From: an uncultured Roseibium sp.
GTDB taxonomy: Bacteria > Pseudomonadota > Alphaproteobacteria > Rhizobiales > Stappiaceae
DNA: 64,000 bases
Direction: 5' to 3'
Assembly: GCF_947494555.1 (NCBI RefSeq)
Contig: NZ_CANLVF010000001.1
Coordinates: forward strand, 930,001-994,000
Of this stretch, positions 47,815-55,816 are shown one piece after another (position 1 is the first letter of the stretch; each line of letters begins with the position of its first letter). The notes below the pieces were generated by a model. It was not told the DNA's origin. It did no database searches and worked only from the letters and a program-made list of their open reading frames with translations. The position numbers and the translations under genes were made by a program.

Positions 47815-47922
47815 CCTCATCCTGAGGAGGTGCGTAGCACCGTCTCGAAGGATAAGCCACGAGTTCAGGAGCATGCCGCCCATCCTTCAAGACGGACCTT
47901 GCGGTCCTCCTCAGGATGAGGG
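47815..47922. repeat. Foldback (cloverleaf-like) repeat copy 1
   Basis: The unit opens with CCTCATCCTGAGGAGG and closes with its complement CCTCCTCAGGATGAGG. Inside each arm sits a small hairpin (GGTGC-GTA-GCACC on the left, GGACC-TTGC-GGTCC on the right), then paired CGTCTCGAAGGA-type segments. A near-identical copy begins at 48203. Confidence 0.8.
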
Positions 47923-47954
47923 CACAGCTTGCAAATTCCGCCTCACACTGAGTG

Positions 47955-48185
47955 CTGCCCCGGCCTTGAGCCGGGGCCAAATTCGAATGATTGTCATGAG
48001 CTCCTTGGGCAAGGTCCCGGATCAAGCCCGGGACAGCGTTGTGGAAAATTCAGCTGACTTCGTCACCCCGGACGAGCGGAGCGAGATCCGGGGCCGGCGA
48101 GCCCGGGTCTAATCGCAGGGAGACAGAAATCCCGTGAGGCCTCAGCCTCACCGATCCCGGCTCGCGCTGCGCTTGGCCGGGATGA
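47955..48185. repeat. Mixed short palindromes
   Basis: GCCCCGGC-CTTGA-GCCGGGGC (about 47956-47976), GTCCCGGA-TCAAG-CCCGGGAC (48015-48035), a CCCCGGA...TCCGGGG element (about 48066-48094) and an ATCCCGGC...GCCGGGAT element (about 48152-48183). Four different members of the palindrome families lie in 230 bases with no gene. Confidence 0.72.
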
Positions 48186-48202
48186 CGACAATGGCTAAAC
48201 AA

Positions 48203-48310
48203 CCTCATCCTGAGGAGGTTCGTAGAACCGTCTCGAAGGATAAGCCACGAGTTCAGGAGCATGCCGCCCGTCCTTCGAGACGGACCTCGCGGTCCTCCTC
48301 AGGATGAGGG
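48203..48310. repeat. Foldback repeat copy 2
   Basis: Nearly the same as the copy at 47815 and spaced 388 bases from it. The left inner hairpin reads GGTTC-GTA-GAACC here and GGTGC-GTA-GCACC there, so changes on one side of the stem are matched on the other. Confidence 0.8.
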
Positions 48311-48324
48311 GAGGTTGGAGGTGG

Positions 48325-49131
48325 TTAGTGAATGCTGGCCAGCCGGTCAGCGATCGCGGTTATGGTCGCGTCGTCGTACCCCAGCCCCAAGTCCTTTTTC
48401 ATGAACGTCGTCAGGTCTTCCACAGTCCCGATCTGCCAGTCCCGTTTCTGGTCTCCCGAAATCTTGCGCGCGCGGCCATCGAGGAAGCTGATGAAGCCGT
48501 CATCGGTCAGGCGGTAGAATTTCATGCTGCCGGCAAAGGACTGTTGCGGCGAGGCGGCGCACACGAAGTTGGAGGCGTCGATGTCGGCCTGACGCACGGC
48601 GACGCGGTCGAAACCATAAAGCGGGAACCAGCCCTCTTCGGTCTTGCGCTCAAGGACATGCTCGCCTGAAGAACCTTCAAACCGGATCCGGTAGACCTGG
48701 TCGCGGATCTGCTGTTCTTCATTTGCCGATAGTTTCACAGGCTCGGCCGGAGCCTGACCGCCGAAGCCGGCGTCGACCAGCCATTCATCTCCCTCAAGTG
48801 GAACCACGAAAGCAAGGTGCGTTCTGGCGCCGCCTTCTTCTTCGCCCATGCGCACACGTGCCAGTACCTGGCGGTTGGGGAAGCCAAGCGCATCGAGTGC
48901 CTCACCAAGGAGAGTATTCACCTCAAAACAATAGCCGCCGCAATTCTCAAGCACGAGCTTTTGCCAGAGGCTTTCAGGATCAAGGTCGGGCACCTTTCCA
49001 AGAAAAGGCAACACATTTTCAAACGGTATCGCTCCGATCTGCGCCGTCTGCAGTCGCTTCAGCCCGTTGAGATCTGCCGTGCGGGTTTCAAGGCCGATGC
49101 GGTTGAGATAGGTGGCAAGATCAAAGGGCAT
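48325..49131 (-). CDS. Arylamine N-acetyltransferase
   Basis: The 268-residue enzyme transfers acetyl groups from acetyl-CoA to arylamines or hydrazines. All three catalytic residues are visible: Cys in NCGGYCFEVN (about residue 69), His in ARTHLAFVV and Asp in WLVDAGFGG. Its length is standard. Start MPFDLATYL was chosen; an upstream frame start at 49248 gives an N-terminus with no domain match. It stands between two repeat clusters. Confidence 0.93.
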   Translation of the reverse strand: MPFDLATYLNRIGLETRTADLNGLKRLQTAQIGAIPFENVLPFLGKVPDLDPESLWQKLVLENCGGYCFEVNTLLGEALDALGFPNRQVLARVRMGEEEGGARTHLAFVVPLEGDEWLVDAGFGGQAPAEPVKLSANEEQQIRDQVYRIRFEGSSGEHVLERKTEEGWFPLYGFDRVAVRQADIDASNFVCAASPQQSFAGSMKFYRLTDDGFISFLDGRARKISGDQKRDWQIGTVEDLTTFMKKDLGLGYDDATITAIADRLASIH

Positions 49132-49234
49132 GAAGTCGTCCGGTAGATTCAATAAACGCTCGCCGGATGTAGGGAACCGGTCAGCGAAGGTAAAGGGGCA
49201 GTGCGTTGCAATGGTTTCGCGGAGGGCTTTTCCC

Positions 49235-49422
49235 GGGTCCCGGATCAAGTCCGGGACGGCGCGGTACGTCGTTTTCTCGCAATCGTCACCCCGGACGATG
49301 CGTAGCGGAGATCCGGGGCCGGAGAGCCAAGGTTTACCCGCTGAGAGCGGAGAATTCGCCAGGCCACAGCCTTCCCGATTCCGGCTCTCGCTGCGCTTGG
49401 CCGGGATGACGACAACGGACGG
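49235..49422. repeat. Palindrome-rich unit, copy A of a 145-bp direct repeat
   Basis: It begins with GTCCCGGA-TCAAG-TCCGGGAC, has a CCCCGGA...TCCGGGG element (about 49289-49318) and ends with a broken GCGCTTGGCCGGGATGAC palindrome. Bases 49235-49379 are, by eye, identical to 49641-49785. Confidence 0.78.
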
Positions 49423-49640
49423 AAGACCTCATTCTGAGGGGGCAAGCGTGTCTCGAAGGATTTGCCCATAAAGTCCACCAACGGGGCTTACGGTTGGGTG
49501 GTTGCCCCCCTTCCTTCTTAACGGACCTAGCAGTCTTCCTGGGATGAGACCACAGCTTATATGTTTCGCCTCACACTCAGTGCCACCCCTGCCTTGAGCC
49601 GGGGCCAAACTCTAATGATTGTCCCGAGCCCAAGAGGGCA

Positions 49641-49826
49641 GGGTCCCGGATCAAGTCCGGGACGGCGCGGTACGTCGTTTTCTCGCAATCGTCACCCCGG
49701 ACGATGCGTAGCGGAGATCCGGGGCCGGAGAGCCAAGGTTTACCCGCTGAGAGCGGAGAATTCGCCAGGCCACAGCCTTCCCGATCCCTGCTCGCGCTGC
49801 GCTTGGCCGGGATGACGACAATGGAC
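49641..49826. repeat. Copy B of the 145-bp direct repeat
   Basis: The same unit 406 bases downstream of copy A. The two drift apart only after 49785, where copy B reads CCCTGCTCGCGCTGCGC. Such identity between multi-hairpin units points to recent duplication or gene conversion. Confidence 0.78.
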
Positions 49827-49831
49827 AGAGG

Positions 49832-49940
49832 ACCTCATCCTGAAGAGCGCACCAGCGCGTCTCGAAGGATGGGCTGCTTGTTCTGGTCGTACCGGGCATC
49901 CTTCGAGACGAACCTGCCAGTCCTCCTCAGGATTAGGTCA
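49832..49940. repeat. Foldback repeat copy 3 (diverged)
   Basis: Opens ACCTCATCCTGAAGAGCGC and closes TCCTCCTCAGGATTAGGT with the same GTCTCGAAGGAT and ATCCTTCGAGACG inner segments as the copies at 47815 and 48203. Outer arms carry a few mismatches. Confidence 0.72.
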
Positions 49941-49961
49941 TCTTGGTGGAGGGGCTGAATT

Positions 49962-49993
49962 AAAAAAGACCCGCCGCACAAGTGCGGCGGGTT
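49962..49993 (-). terminator. Terminator of the acetolactate synthase operon
   Basis: On the minus strand ACCCGCCGCA and TGCGGCGGGT arms with a CTTG loop are followed by six T, directly after the small-subunit gene. Confidence 0.9.
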
Positions 49994-50017
49994 CGGTTGG
50001 TTCCGGCGCTGACGGCT

Positions 50018-50596
50018 TTACAGCCCTTCAGGTCCGCGCTGGACGGCGGCGACGCCGGTACGGGACACCTCGACAAGGCCGAGCGGCTTCATGATCGCGA
50101 TGAACTGTTCGATCTTGGACGTGCGTCCCGTGATTTCAAAGACGAAATGCTCCGTGGTCGCATCGATCACCGTTGCCCGGAATGCATCTCCCAGGCGCAG
50201 CGCTTCCAGCCGCTTGTCGCCGTCACCAGCCACCTTGATGAGCGCAAGTTCCCGCTCCAGCGGCTTGTCCTGGTTCGCCCGCTTGGCGCGCACGGTGAGG
50301 TCGGTCACACGATGCACCGGGACCAGCCGGTCAAGCTGGTGGCGGATCTGTTCGATGATCATCGGCGTGCCGGTGGTCACGATGGTGATCCGTGACAGGT
50401 GCCGTTCATGCTCGGTTTCCGACACGGTCAGGCTGTCGATGTTGTAGCCGCGCCCGGAGAAAAGCCCGATCACGCGGGCAAGCACGCCCGGTTCGTTGTC
50501 GACGAGGAGCGATAGGGTGTGGGTTTCGATTTCGTTGCTGACTTCGGCCAGGAAATAGGCGGAAGGCGCATCCACATTCTGTGCGTTCATTTTCAA
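50018..50596 (-). CDS. ilvH: Acetolactate synthase small subunit
   Basis: The 192-residue regulatory subunit has an N-terminal ACT domain with ETHTLSLLVDNEPGVLARVIGLFSGRGYNIDSLTV, the valine-binding site, and a C-terminal domain containing FVFEITGRTSKIEQFI. It activates and confers feedback control on the catalytic subunit. It lies 20 bases after the large-subunit gene and ends at a terminator. Confidence 0.96.
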   Translation of the reverse strand: MKMNAQNVDAPSAYFLAEVSNEIETHTLSLLVDNEPGVLARVIGLFSGRGYNIDSLTVSETEHERHLSRITIVTTGTPMIIEQIRHQLDRLVPVHRVTDLTVRAKRANQDKPLERELALIKVAGDGDKRLEALRLGDAFRATVIDATTEHFVFEITGRTSKIEQFIAIMKPLGLVEVSRTGVAAVQRGPEGL

Positions 50597-50616
50597 ATTG
50601 TCCTTCTTGCCTGACC

Positions 50617-52392
50617 TTAAACGAGCGATTTGCCTTCGGCGCTGATGGCGTTGGCGACCGCTTCGTCATTGGCTTCGTCCGGCAGCAGCATTTCGTTGTG
50701 TGCCTTGCCCGACGGGATCATCGGGAAACAGTTGGCAAGATTGGCCACACGGCAGTCGAACAACACCGGCTTGTCGACGGAAACCATTTCCTCGATCGCA
50801 CCGTCCAGGTCTCCCGGTTTTTCCACGCGAATGCCGACGCCGCCATAGGCCTCCGCCAGCTTGACGAAATCAGGCAGACTGTCGGTGTAGGAATGAGAGA
50901 GACGGTTGCCGTGCAGAAGCTGCTGCCACTGGCGGACCATGCCCATATACTGGTTGTTGAGGATGAAGACCTTGACCGGCAGCCCGAACTGGACCGCGGT
51001 CGACATCTCCTGGATGTTCATCAGGATCGAGGCATCGCCGGCGATATCGACGCAGAGCGCATCACGGTGCGCGACCTGCGCCCCGATCGCCGCCGGCAAA
51101 CCGTAGCCCATCGTGCCGAGACCACCGGAGGTCAGCCAGTGATTGGGCTCCTCGAAGCCGTAGAACTGCGCCGCCCACATCTGGTGCTGGCCGACTTCCG
51201 TGGAAATGAAGGTCTTGCGGTGCTTTGTGAGTTCGTAAAGCCGCTGGATCGCATATTGCGGCATGATGACGTCATTGTTGGGCTTGTAGGCCAGCGAGTT
51301 GCGGGCCCGCCAGGCATCGACCTGCTGCCACCATGCCTTCATTGCCTTTTCGTCCGCCTTCATTGACGAGGACCGCCAGATGCGCACCAGATCTTCCAGG
51401 ACATGACCGACATCGCCGATGATCGGCAGATCGACATTGATCGTCTTGTTGATCGAGGACGGATCGATGTCGATGTGGATCTTGCGGGAATTCGGCGAGA
51501 ACGCGTCCGTGCGTCCGGTGATACGGTCATCGAAGCGCGCACCGATGCACACCATCAGGTCACAGTCGTGCATCGCCATGTTGGCTTCGAACGTGCCGTG
51601 CATGCCCAGCATGCCCAACCAGTTGTCACCGGAAGCCGGGTAGGCGCCGAGGCCCATCAAGGTGGACGTGATCGGGAAACCGGTCAGCGACACGAGTTCG
51701 CGCAGCAGCTGACAGGCCTGCGTTCCTGAATTGATGACACCGCCACCGGTATAGAGCACCGGCTTCTTGGCTGCGGCCATCATTTCGGCGGCCTGCCGGA
51801 TGGAAGCCGCATCGCCTTTCAGCTGTGGCCGGTAGCTCTTGTGAGCCGCCGCCGGGTTCGGTGTCGGACCCTGATAGGTGCCGGTGGCGAATTGAACGTC
51901 CTTCGGAATGTCGACGACGACGGGGCCGGGACGGCCTGAGGTCGCGACATAAAACGCCTCGTGCAGGACGCGGGGCAGGTCGTCCACGTTGCGCACGAGC
52001 CAGTTGTGCTTGGTGCACGGGCGGGTAATGCCGACTGTGTCGCACTCCTGGAAGGCGTCGTTGCCGATGAGGTGGGTCGGTACCTGGCCTGAAATGCACA
52101 CGAGCGGGATGGAGTCGAGCATCGCATCGGTCAGCGCGGTCACCATGTTGGTCGCACCGGGACCGGAGGTGACGAGGGCAACCCCCGGCTTGCCGGTGGA
52201 GCGTGCATAACCTTCGGCCGCGTGGCCGGCGCCCTGCTCGTGGCGCACGAGAATATGCTCCAGACCTTCCTGCTGAATGATCTCGTCGTAAATGGGAAGC
52301 ACTGCACCGCCCGGGTAGCCGAAGATCGTGTCAACTCCCTGGTCTTTCAACGCCTGTATGACCATTTCGGCGCCGGTCATTTCCCGTGTCAT
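50617..52392 (-). CDS. ilvB: Acetolactate synthase large subunit
   Basis: The 591-residue ThDP- and FAD-dependent enzyme makes acetolactate and acetohydroxybutyrate, the first shared step of branched-chain amino acid synthesis. Seen are the catalytic Glu segment RHEQGAGHAAEGYAR, the FAD/substrate region, and the ThDP motif GDASILMNIQEMSTAVQFGLPVKVFILNN. ATG 52392 follows AAGGA by 8 bases; GTG 52413 is the frame's upper limit. A leader peptide and attenuator lie about 120 bases upstream. It could equally be called ilvI. Confidence 0.96.
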   Translation of the reverse strand: MTREMTGAEMVIQALKDQGVDTIFGYPGGAVLPIYDEIIQQEGLEHILVRHEQGAGHAAEGYARSTGKPGVALVTSGPGATNMVTALTDAMLDSIPLVCISGQVPTHLIGNDAFQECDTVGITRPCTKHNWLVRNVDDLPRVLHEAFYVATSGRPGPVVVDIPKDVQFATGTYQGPTPNPAAAHKSYRPQLKGDAASIRQAAEMMAAAKKPVLYTGGGVINSGTQACQLLRELVSLTGFPITSTLMGLGAYPASGDNWLGMLGMHGTFEANMAMHDCDLMVCIGARFDDRITGRTDAFSPNSRKIHIDIDPSSINKTINVDLPIIGDVGHVLEDLVRIWRSSSMKADEKAMKAWWQQVDAWRARNSLAYKPNNDVIMPQYAIQRLYELTKHRKTFISTEVGQHQMWAAQFYGFEEPNHWLTSGGLGTMGYGLPAAIGAQVAHRDALCVDIAGDASILMNIQEMSTAVQFGLPVKVFILNNQYMGMVRQWQQLLHGNRLSHSYTDSLPDFVKLAEAYGGVGIRVEKPGDLDGAIEEMVSVDKPVLFDCRVANLANCFPMIPSGKAHNEMLLPDEANDEAVANAISAEGKSLV

Positions 52393-52515
52393 CTTAGTGT
52401 CCTTGCAGTTCACGGCCTGTTTTTGAGGCCTGGCTCGTATCTTCGTTTATGTCGGTTTCAGCCCTGTAGCATCGAAGAAGCGGGTGGAAACGTTGCGAGT
52501 TCAAGAGGCGGATAC

Positions 52516-52540
52516 AAAAAAAGGCCCCTTGGGGAGCCTT
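52516..52540 (-). terminator. Attenuator terminator of the ilv operon
   Basis: On the minus strand AAGGCTCCCC and AAGGGGCCTT arms are followed by seven T, between the leader peptide and the large-subunit gene. Pairing of GCGCGCC inside the leader with GGCGCGC just before this hairpin gives the expected pause structure upstream. Confidence 0.82.
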
Positions 52541-52568
52541 GGTCGCGCGCCATCCTGTCCGTACGGGG

Positions 52569-52625
52569 TTATCCCGCCGCGGAGGCGCGCTTTCCTACCA
52601 CTACTAGAATGAGCGACATCATCAT
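52569..52625 (-). CDS. ilv leader peptide
   Basis: An 18-residue open frame, MMMSLILVVVGKRASAAG, with six consecutive branched-chain residues (L, I, L, V, V, V), precedes a terminator hairpin and the acetolactate synthase operon. This is the classic layout of ribosome-mediated attenuation: scarce charged Leu, Ile or Val tRNA stalls the ribosome and prevents the terminator. AAGGA lies about 11 bases before the first of three consecutive ATGs. Alphaproteobacterial ilv operons are known to be attenuated this way. Confidence 0.82.
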   Translation of the reverse strand: MMMSLILVVVGKRASAAG

Positions 52626-53000
52626 GCCGTCCCGGTCCTTCGATACTGCAGGTCGCTGAGACCTTTGCTTGGTTTGGCTTTTAAGGCAAGACCCTCAGGT
52701 GCCACCGGTCAAAGCCCGCCGAGACCACCCTGTCTCGACGCGGCGCACACTAGTGAGACGGTCTGAACCGGTCAACCCCAAATTTCGATTATTGCGCAAA
52801 AGATGCGTGATGTTTTTAAATATTTCCTTCGCTCACCAAATGAAGTCCGATTTGTGCTTCTTTACTGCGGTTTCGACGGGACCTGCAAAAACGGCATGGC
52901 CGGGCTGATAGAAAAATGTCACAATGGCTGTTGCAGGGAGCAGGCGCACATTATATACGGCGCACTCCGCTCCGCCGCCAAACGGCGGTACTGCGTTGAT

Positions 53001-53076
<76 letters not shown>

Positions 53077-53652
53077 TTTTTTTCAATGAGTTAGATTTCT
53101 TCTATGGAATCTTGAGTGCCTCCAGGTGACTTCTGAGGTAACAATCCGTCTTTCGATCTAGGGTTGCCTGTCGAGACCTGAACGCTTGCGTATCGCGGCA
53201 ATAACTTTGGCGTGGGGGGCGAAACGCTGACGATCTTATCGGCCCATCAACGTTTCTTACTATTTGTCTGAAACTATGGTGTTTTCTTTTCGCTCGCGCA
53301 AAGTGGATAAGGCTCTGCTGGCGTGAAGATGAAAGCCAAGCAACAGATCAACATGCAGCCCTGAATAAAATCAACGTCCACATGTGGCGGCTTGTGGACA
53401 TACGCTGAGATGCGAACGTGGGCACGGTCTATCCACTTCTGTCCTGCGCCATCTGTTAAATGAAGCCTTTCGACAGGCCTTGTTTCGACCGTGTTTCGCA
53501 CCTATATAGCCGACATCGATTTTGCCTGACGAACTTTGTTTCTGCGCAAACGGCGCTTTGAACGATCTTCCCTCTCAACGTCGACCTATTCGCTGCGGTG
53601 TGCTTCAAGGCGCACCGCGCAAGTTCTAATGACCGATTGAAAGGAAGTCGTT
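53077..53652. other. Intergenic region before the cold-shock gene
   Basis: The 576-base gap has no convincing gene. Its last 150 bases probably form the long 5' untranslated leader typical of cspA-type mRNAs, with promoter elements further upstream. A 75-codon minus-strand frame at 53274 lacks a ribosome site or recognisable product. Confidence 0.5.
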
Positions 53653-53862
53653 ATGACCATCGGAACAGTAAAATTCTTCAACGCATCTAAAGGCTATGGC
53701 TTTATCCAGCCAGAAGATGGTGCCAAGGACATTTTTGTCCACATTTCAGCCGTCGAGCGCGCCGGAATGCAATCGCTTGTCGAAGGCCAGAAAGTCAACT
53801 TTGACGTGGTTGAAGACAGTCGCTCCGGCAAGTCTTCCGCAGACAATTTGAGCGAAGCCTGA
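53653..53862 (+). CDS. Cold-shock protein (CspA family)
   Basis: The 69-residue nucleic acid chaperone contains RNP-1 [11 protein letters not shown] and RNP-2 [13 protein letters not shown]. It binds single-stranded RNA/DNA and melts secondary structure in the cold. AAAGGAAG lies 7 bases before the ATG; a terminator follows at 53921. Confidence 0.97.
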   Translation: MTIGTVKFFNASKGYGFIQPEDGAKDIFVHISAVERAGMQSLVEGQKVNFDVVEDSRSGKSSADNLSEA

Positions 53863-53920
53863 TTCTTGTCCCCGGTCCCTGACCACGGATGTACTGGCAC
53901 GGACTGTGTAGGACGGGTAG

Positions 53921-53948
53921 AAAGGTCGGGAAAATCCCGGCCTTTTTT
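53921..53948 (+). terminator. Terminator of the cold-shock gene
   Basis: AAAGGTCGGGA and TCCCGGCCTTT arms (one G-T pair) around AAA, then six T. Confidence 0.88.
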
Positions 53949-53978
53949 GCGTGCCGAACTCTTGAGGAAGCGAGAGCA

Positions 53979-54215
53979 ATGACCTCCGCGAACAAACCAA
54001 GCAGACTTGGGAAGACGCAGCGGATGAATGCTGAGTCCAAGGCCGAGGTGACCAGACAAATTTCATCAGAGATCGCACAAACTGAGGCCGAGCAGCGACG
54101 TCTCAAGACCGAGAAGCTCAAGGCTGCCCGACTTGCGTTGGAAGAAAATTCGCCGCTTGCCAAAACAGGGAACACTTTGAAAAAGAGGGCGGATAACAAC
54201 CCGAAGGTCAAGTAG
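53979..54215 (+). CDS. Small basic hypothetical protein
   Basis: The 78-residue, highly charged, helical protein (KAEVTRQISSEIAQTEAEQRRLKTEKLKAARLALEE) has coiled-coil character. GAGGAAG precedes the ATG. It follows the csp terminator and overlaps the end of an IS3-type remnant on the other strand. Function unknown. Confidence 0.68.
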   Translation: MTSANKPSRLGKTQRMNAESKAEVTRQISSEIAQTEAEQRRLKTEKLKAARLALEENSPLAKTGNTLKKRADNNPKVK

Positions 54216-54408
54216 TGAGATCATGATTCTGGTATTCGAGCTGCTTACGTCGCCAGATCACCGCAACGCCCATTCCTGCATAGACTTTCTTCCAGCGATA
54301 GAAAGTTGCCTCGGCAATACCCATCTTCCGACAAATCTGTCTTACCGCCGTGCCGGTTTCAGCTTGCCTCAATGCGATCTGCTCATCTGAAAACCGTTTC
54401 TTCGGCAT
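54208..54408 (-). pseudogene. IS3-family OrfA transposase remnant
   Basis: MPKKRFSDEQIA through ATFYRWKKVYAGMGV is the HTH of an IS3 OrfA (Transposase_8). After GMGV the reading departs from the expected ELRRLKQLEEEN segment and stops, and no OrfB is present. Only about 200 bases of the element survive. Confidence 0.78.
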
Positions 54409-54914
54409 CAGGACACTCTCCCTTCATCAGAAATGTACCAAGAATTCGCACTCAATTCGGACCACCGCAAAGGGTGAGGACCAATGTGCTGTGTCCCATC
54501 TGGCCGATGTTTTCCCGCGCCGGTGGGTGTGATTCATACGTTCCTTGCTGTTCTCTGTCCCAAGGGTCTTTTTTCTCAAAGCAATTCTTAAGTTGTTTGT
54601 AGAAACATTGTTTTATAGAGTGTCGACTAAACTTGGCGTTATTTAGTTTTGTGAATCTGTTGAACTCAAAAAAGCTGACTGTTCTATCGACTAATCTGTT
54701 TTCTGTACTCCCACAATTTCCTTGCATATTCAGGGGGAAGGTCCACAATAGGCGTGGCTTAAAAGGGGTCTCGTTTCGTTCCCAATCATATAGCGAGATC
54801 GTAAAAGGAAATCGGAAGACAATCCGTGAGTTCCGAAAGCTCGTGGAAGATGCGGCGGCAAAAAAGCCGGTCGTAGTCCAGTTCCGAGCGGCCGGTGAAT
54901 AAGGAAAACTGAAT
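54409..54914. other. Region between IS3 remnant and helicase pseudogene
   Basis: AT-rich. A plus-strand frame at 54633-54902 has an improbable N-terminus; only its last 50 codons (NRKTIREFRKLVEDAAAKKP) look protein-like, with no start or domain I can support. Confidence 0.4.
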
Positions 54915-55268
54915 TTGGCTGTAAGCACTATCGCCGACCTCGGCCTGGCCGAGCGGCAGCGGCGAACTTTGAGTGAGGCAAACTACACCAGACTAACGAC
55001 AATCCGGGCCATAGCCATTCCCGCGTCGCTCGACGGTGCAAACCCACCGGGCATCGGCCTTACGGTAACCGGCAAGATCCCGGCATTCCCCCTGCCTTTC
55101 TCGGAAAATCTGGAAGGACGGCGATCGGTCGTGGGCACAGGTCTTGGCGCTGACGCGCGAATTGGTGATCCAGATCTCTGAGAGTGTCAAAACCTATGGC
55201 CGGCATATCAAGCTCCGTGAGGCAGTCATTTATGGGTGCCGCCGGAGATCGCACAAGTATGCTTCGTA
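54915..55268 (+). pseudogene. DEAD-box RNA helicase fragment, frameshifted
   Basis: The first 70 codons read like the start of RhlE-type helicases: IADLGLAERQRRTL, then NYTRLTTIRAIAIPASLDG (Q-motif region) and a degraded Walker A (LTVTGKIPAFPLPF for the usual QTGTGKTAAFALP). A frameshift near 55125 moves to another frame with LALTRELVIQISES (motif Ia) and YGRHIKL, ending at a stop at 55268. Motifs II-VI are missing. Confidence 0.78.
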
Positions 55269-55329
55269 AGTTCACGCGAGAACAAAACCATGAACCCCTC
55301 GGATAAGAGGGCAAGAGGATAGGTTAATA

Positions 55330-55491
55330 ATGCCACGAAAGCCCAACTACAGCTTTGAGCGGTCCGAGCGGGTCAAGTCGAAAGCCGCTAAGAAGGCAGA
55401 ACGCCTGAAAGCCAAAACTGAAAAAGCGGAGGCTCGCAAGGCTGGGCCTGAGGATGAGGGCGAAGTCGAAAGCCCCGCTAAGGGCGAATAG
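55330..55491 (+). CDS. Small basic protein near csp/rpsU
   Basis: A 53-residue frame begins MPRKPNYSFERSERVKSKAA and continues Lys/Ala/Glu-rich (KKAERLKAKTEKAEARKAG). It resembles short basic proteins found beside cold-shock and rpsU genes in alphaproteobacteria. AGAGGATAGG precedes the ATG. Confidence 0.7.
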   Translation: MPRKPNYSFERSERVKSKAAKKAERLKAKTEKAEARKAGPEDEGEVESPAKGE

Positions 55492-55573
55492 CTAGCCTTT
55501 ATCAAGTATCTGAAAAACATGAGATGACAGTCTCAAGAACCAAACGAATCCGCCAGCAAGGATTGGAAATCAA

Positions 55574-55816
55574 TTGCAAGTTATTGTACGAAACAATGAC
55601 GTGGACAAAGCGCTTCGGGTCCTTAAAAAGAAGCTCCAACGGGAAGGCGTTTTTCGGGAAATGAAGGCCAAACGGGCCTATGAAAAGCCATCTGAAAAAC
55701 GCGCTCGCGAAAAGGGTGAAGCCATCCGGCGAAACCGCAAGGCGGCCCGTAAGCTCGCCCAGAGGGAAGGTCTGTTACCGATGAAGAAACGGGAAGCCCC
55801 TGCTGGTCGAGGATGA
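55574..55816 (+). CDS. rpsU: 30S ribosomal protein S21
   Basis: The 80-residue protein matches bS21: [44 protein letters not shown] and a basic C-terminus. S21 takes part in initiation on the 30S subunit. The only in-frame start is TTG, preceded by AAGGA at about 10 bases. It is 50+ bases after the small basic gene and probably belongs to the csp-rpsU cold-response neighbourhood; a second rpsU copy elsewhere would be usual. Confidence 0.88.
   Translation: MQVIVRNNDVDKALRVLKKKLQREGVFREMKAKRAYEKPSEKRAREKGEAIRRNRKAARKLAQREGLLPMKKREAPAGRG

Noticed and set aside
49561..49815. 84-codon frames within the repeat cluster
   Set aside because: They read through palindromic repeats and appear twice only because the DNA is duplicated; not genes.
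53274..53501. 75-codon minus-strand frame upstream of csp
   Set aside because: No start signal and it covers the likely csp leader region.
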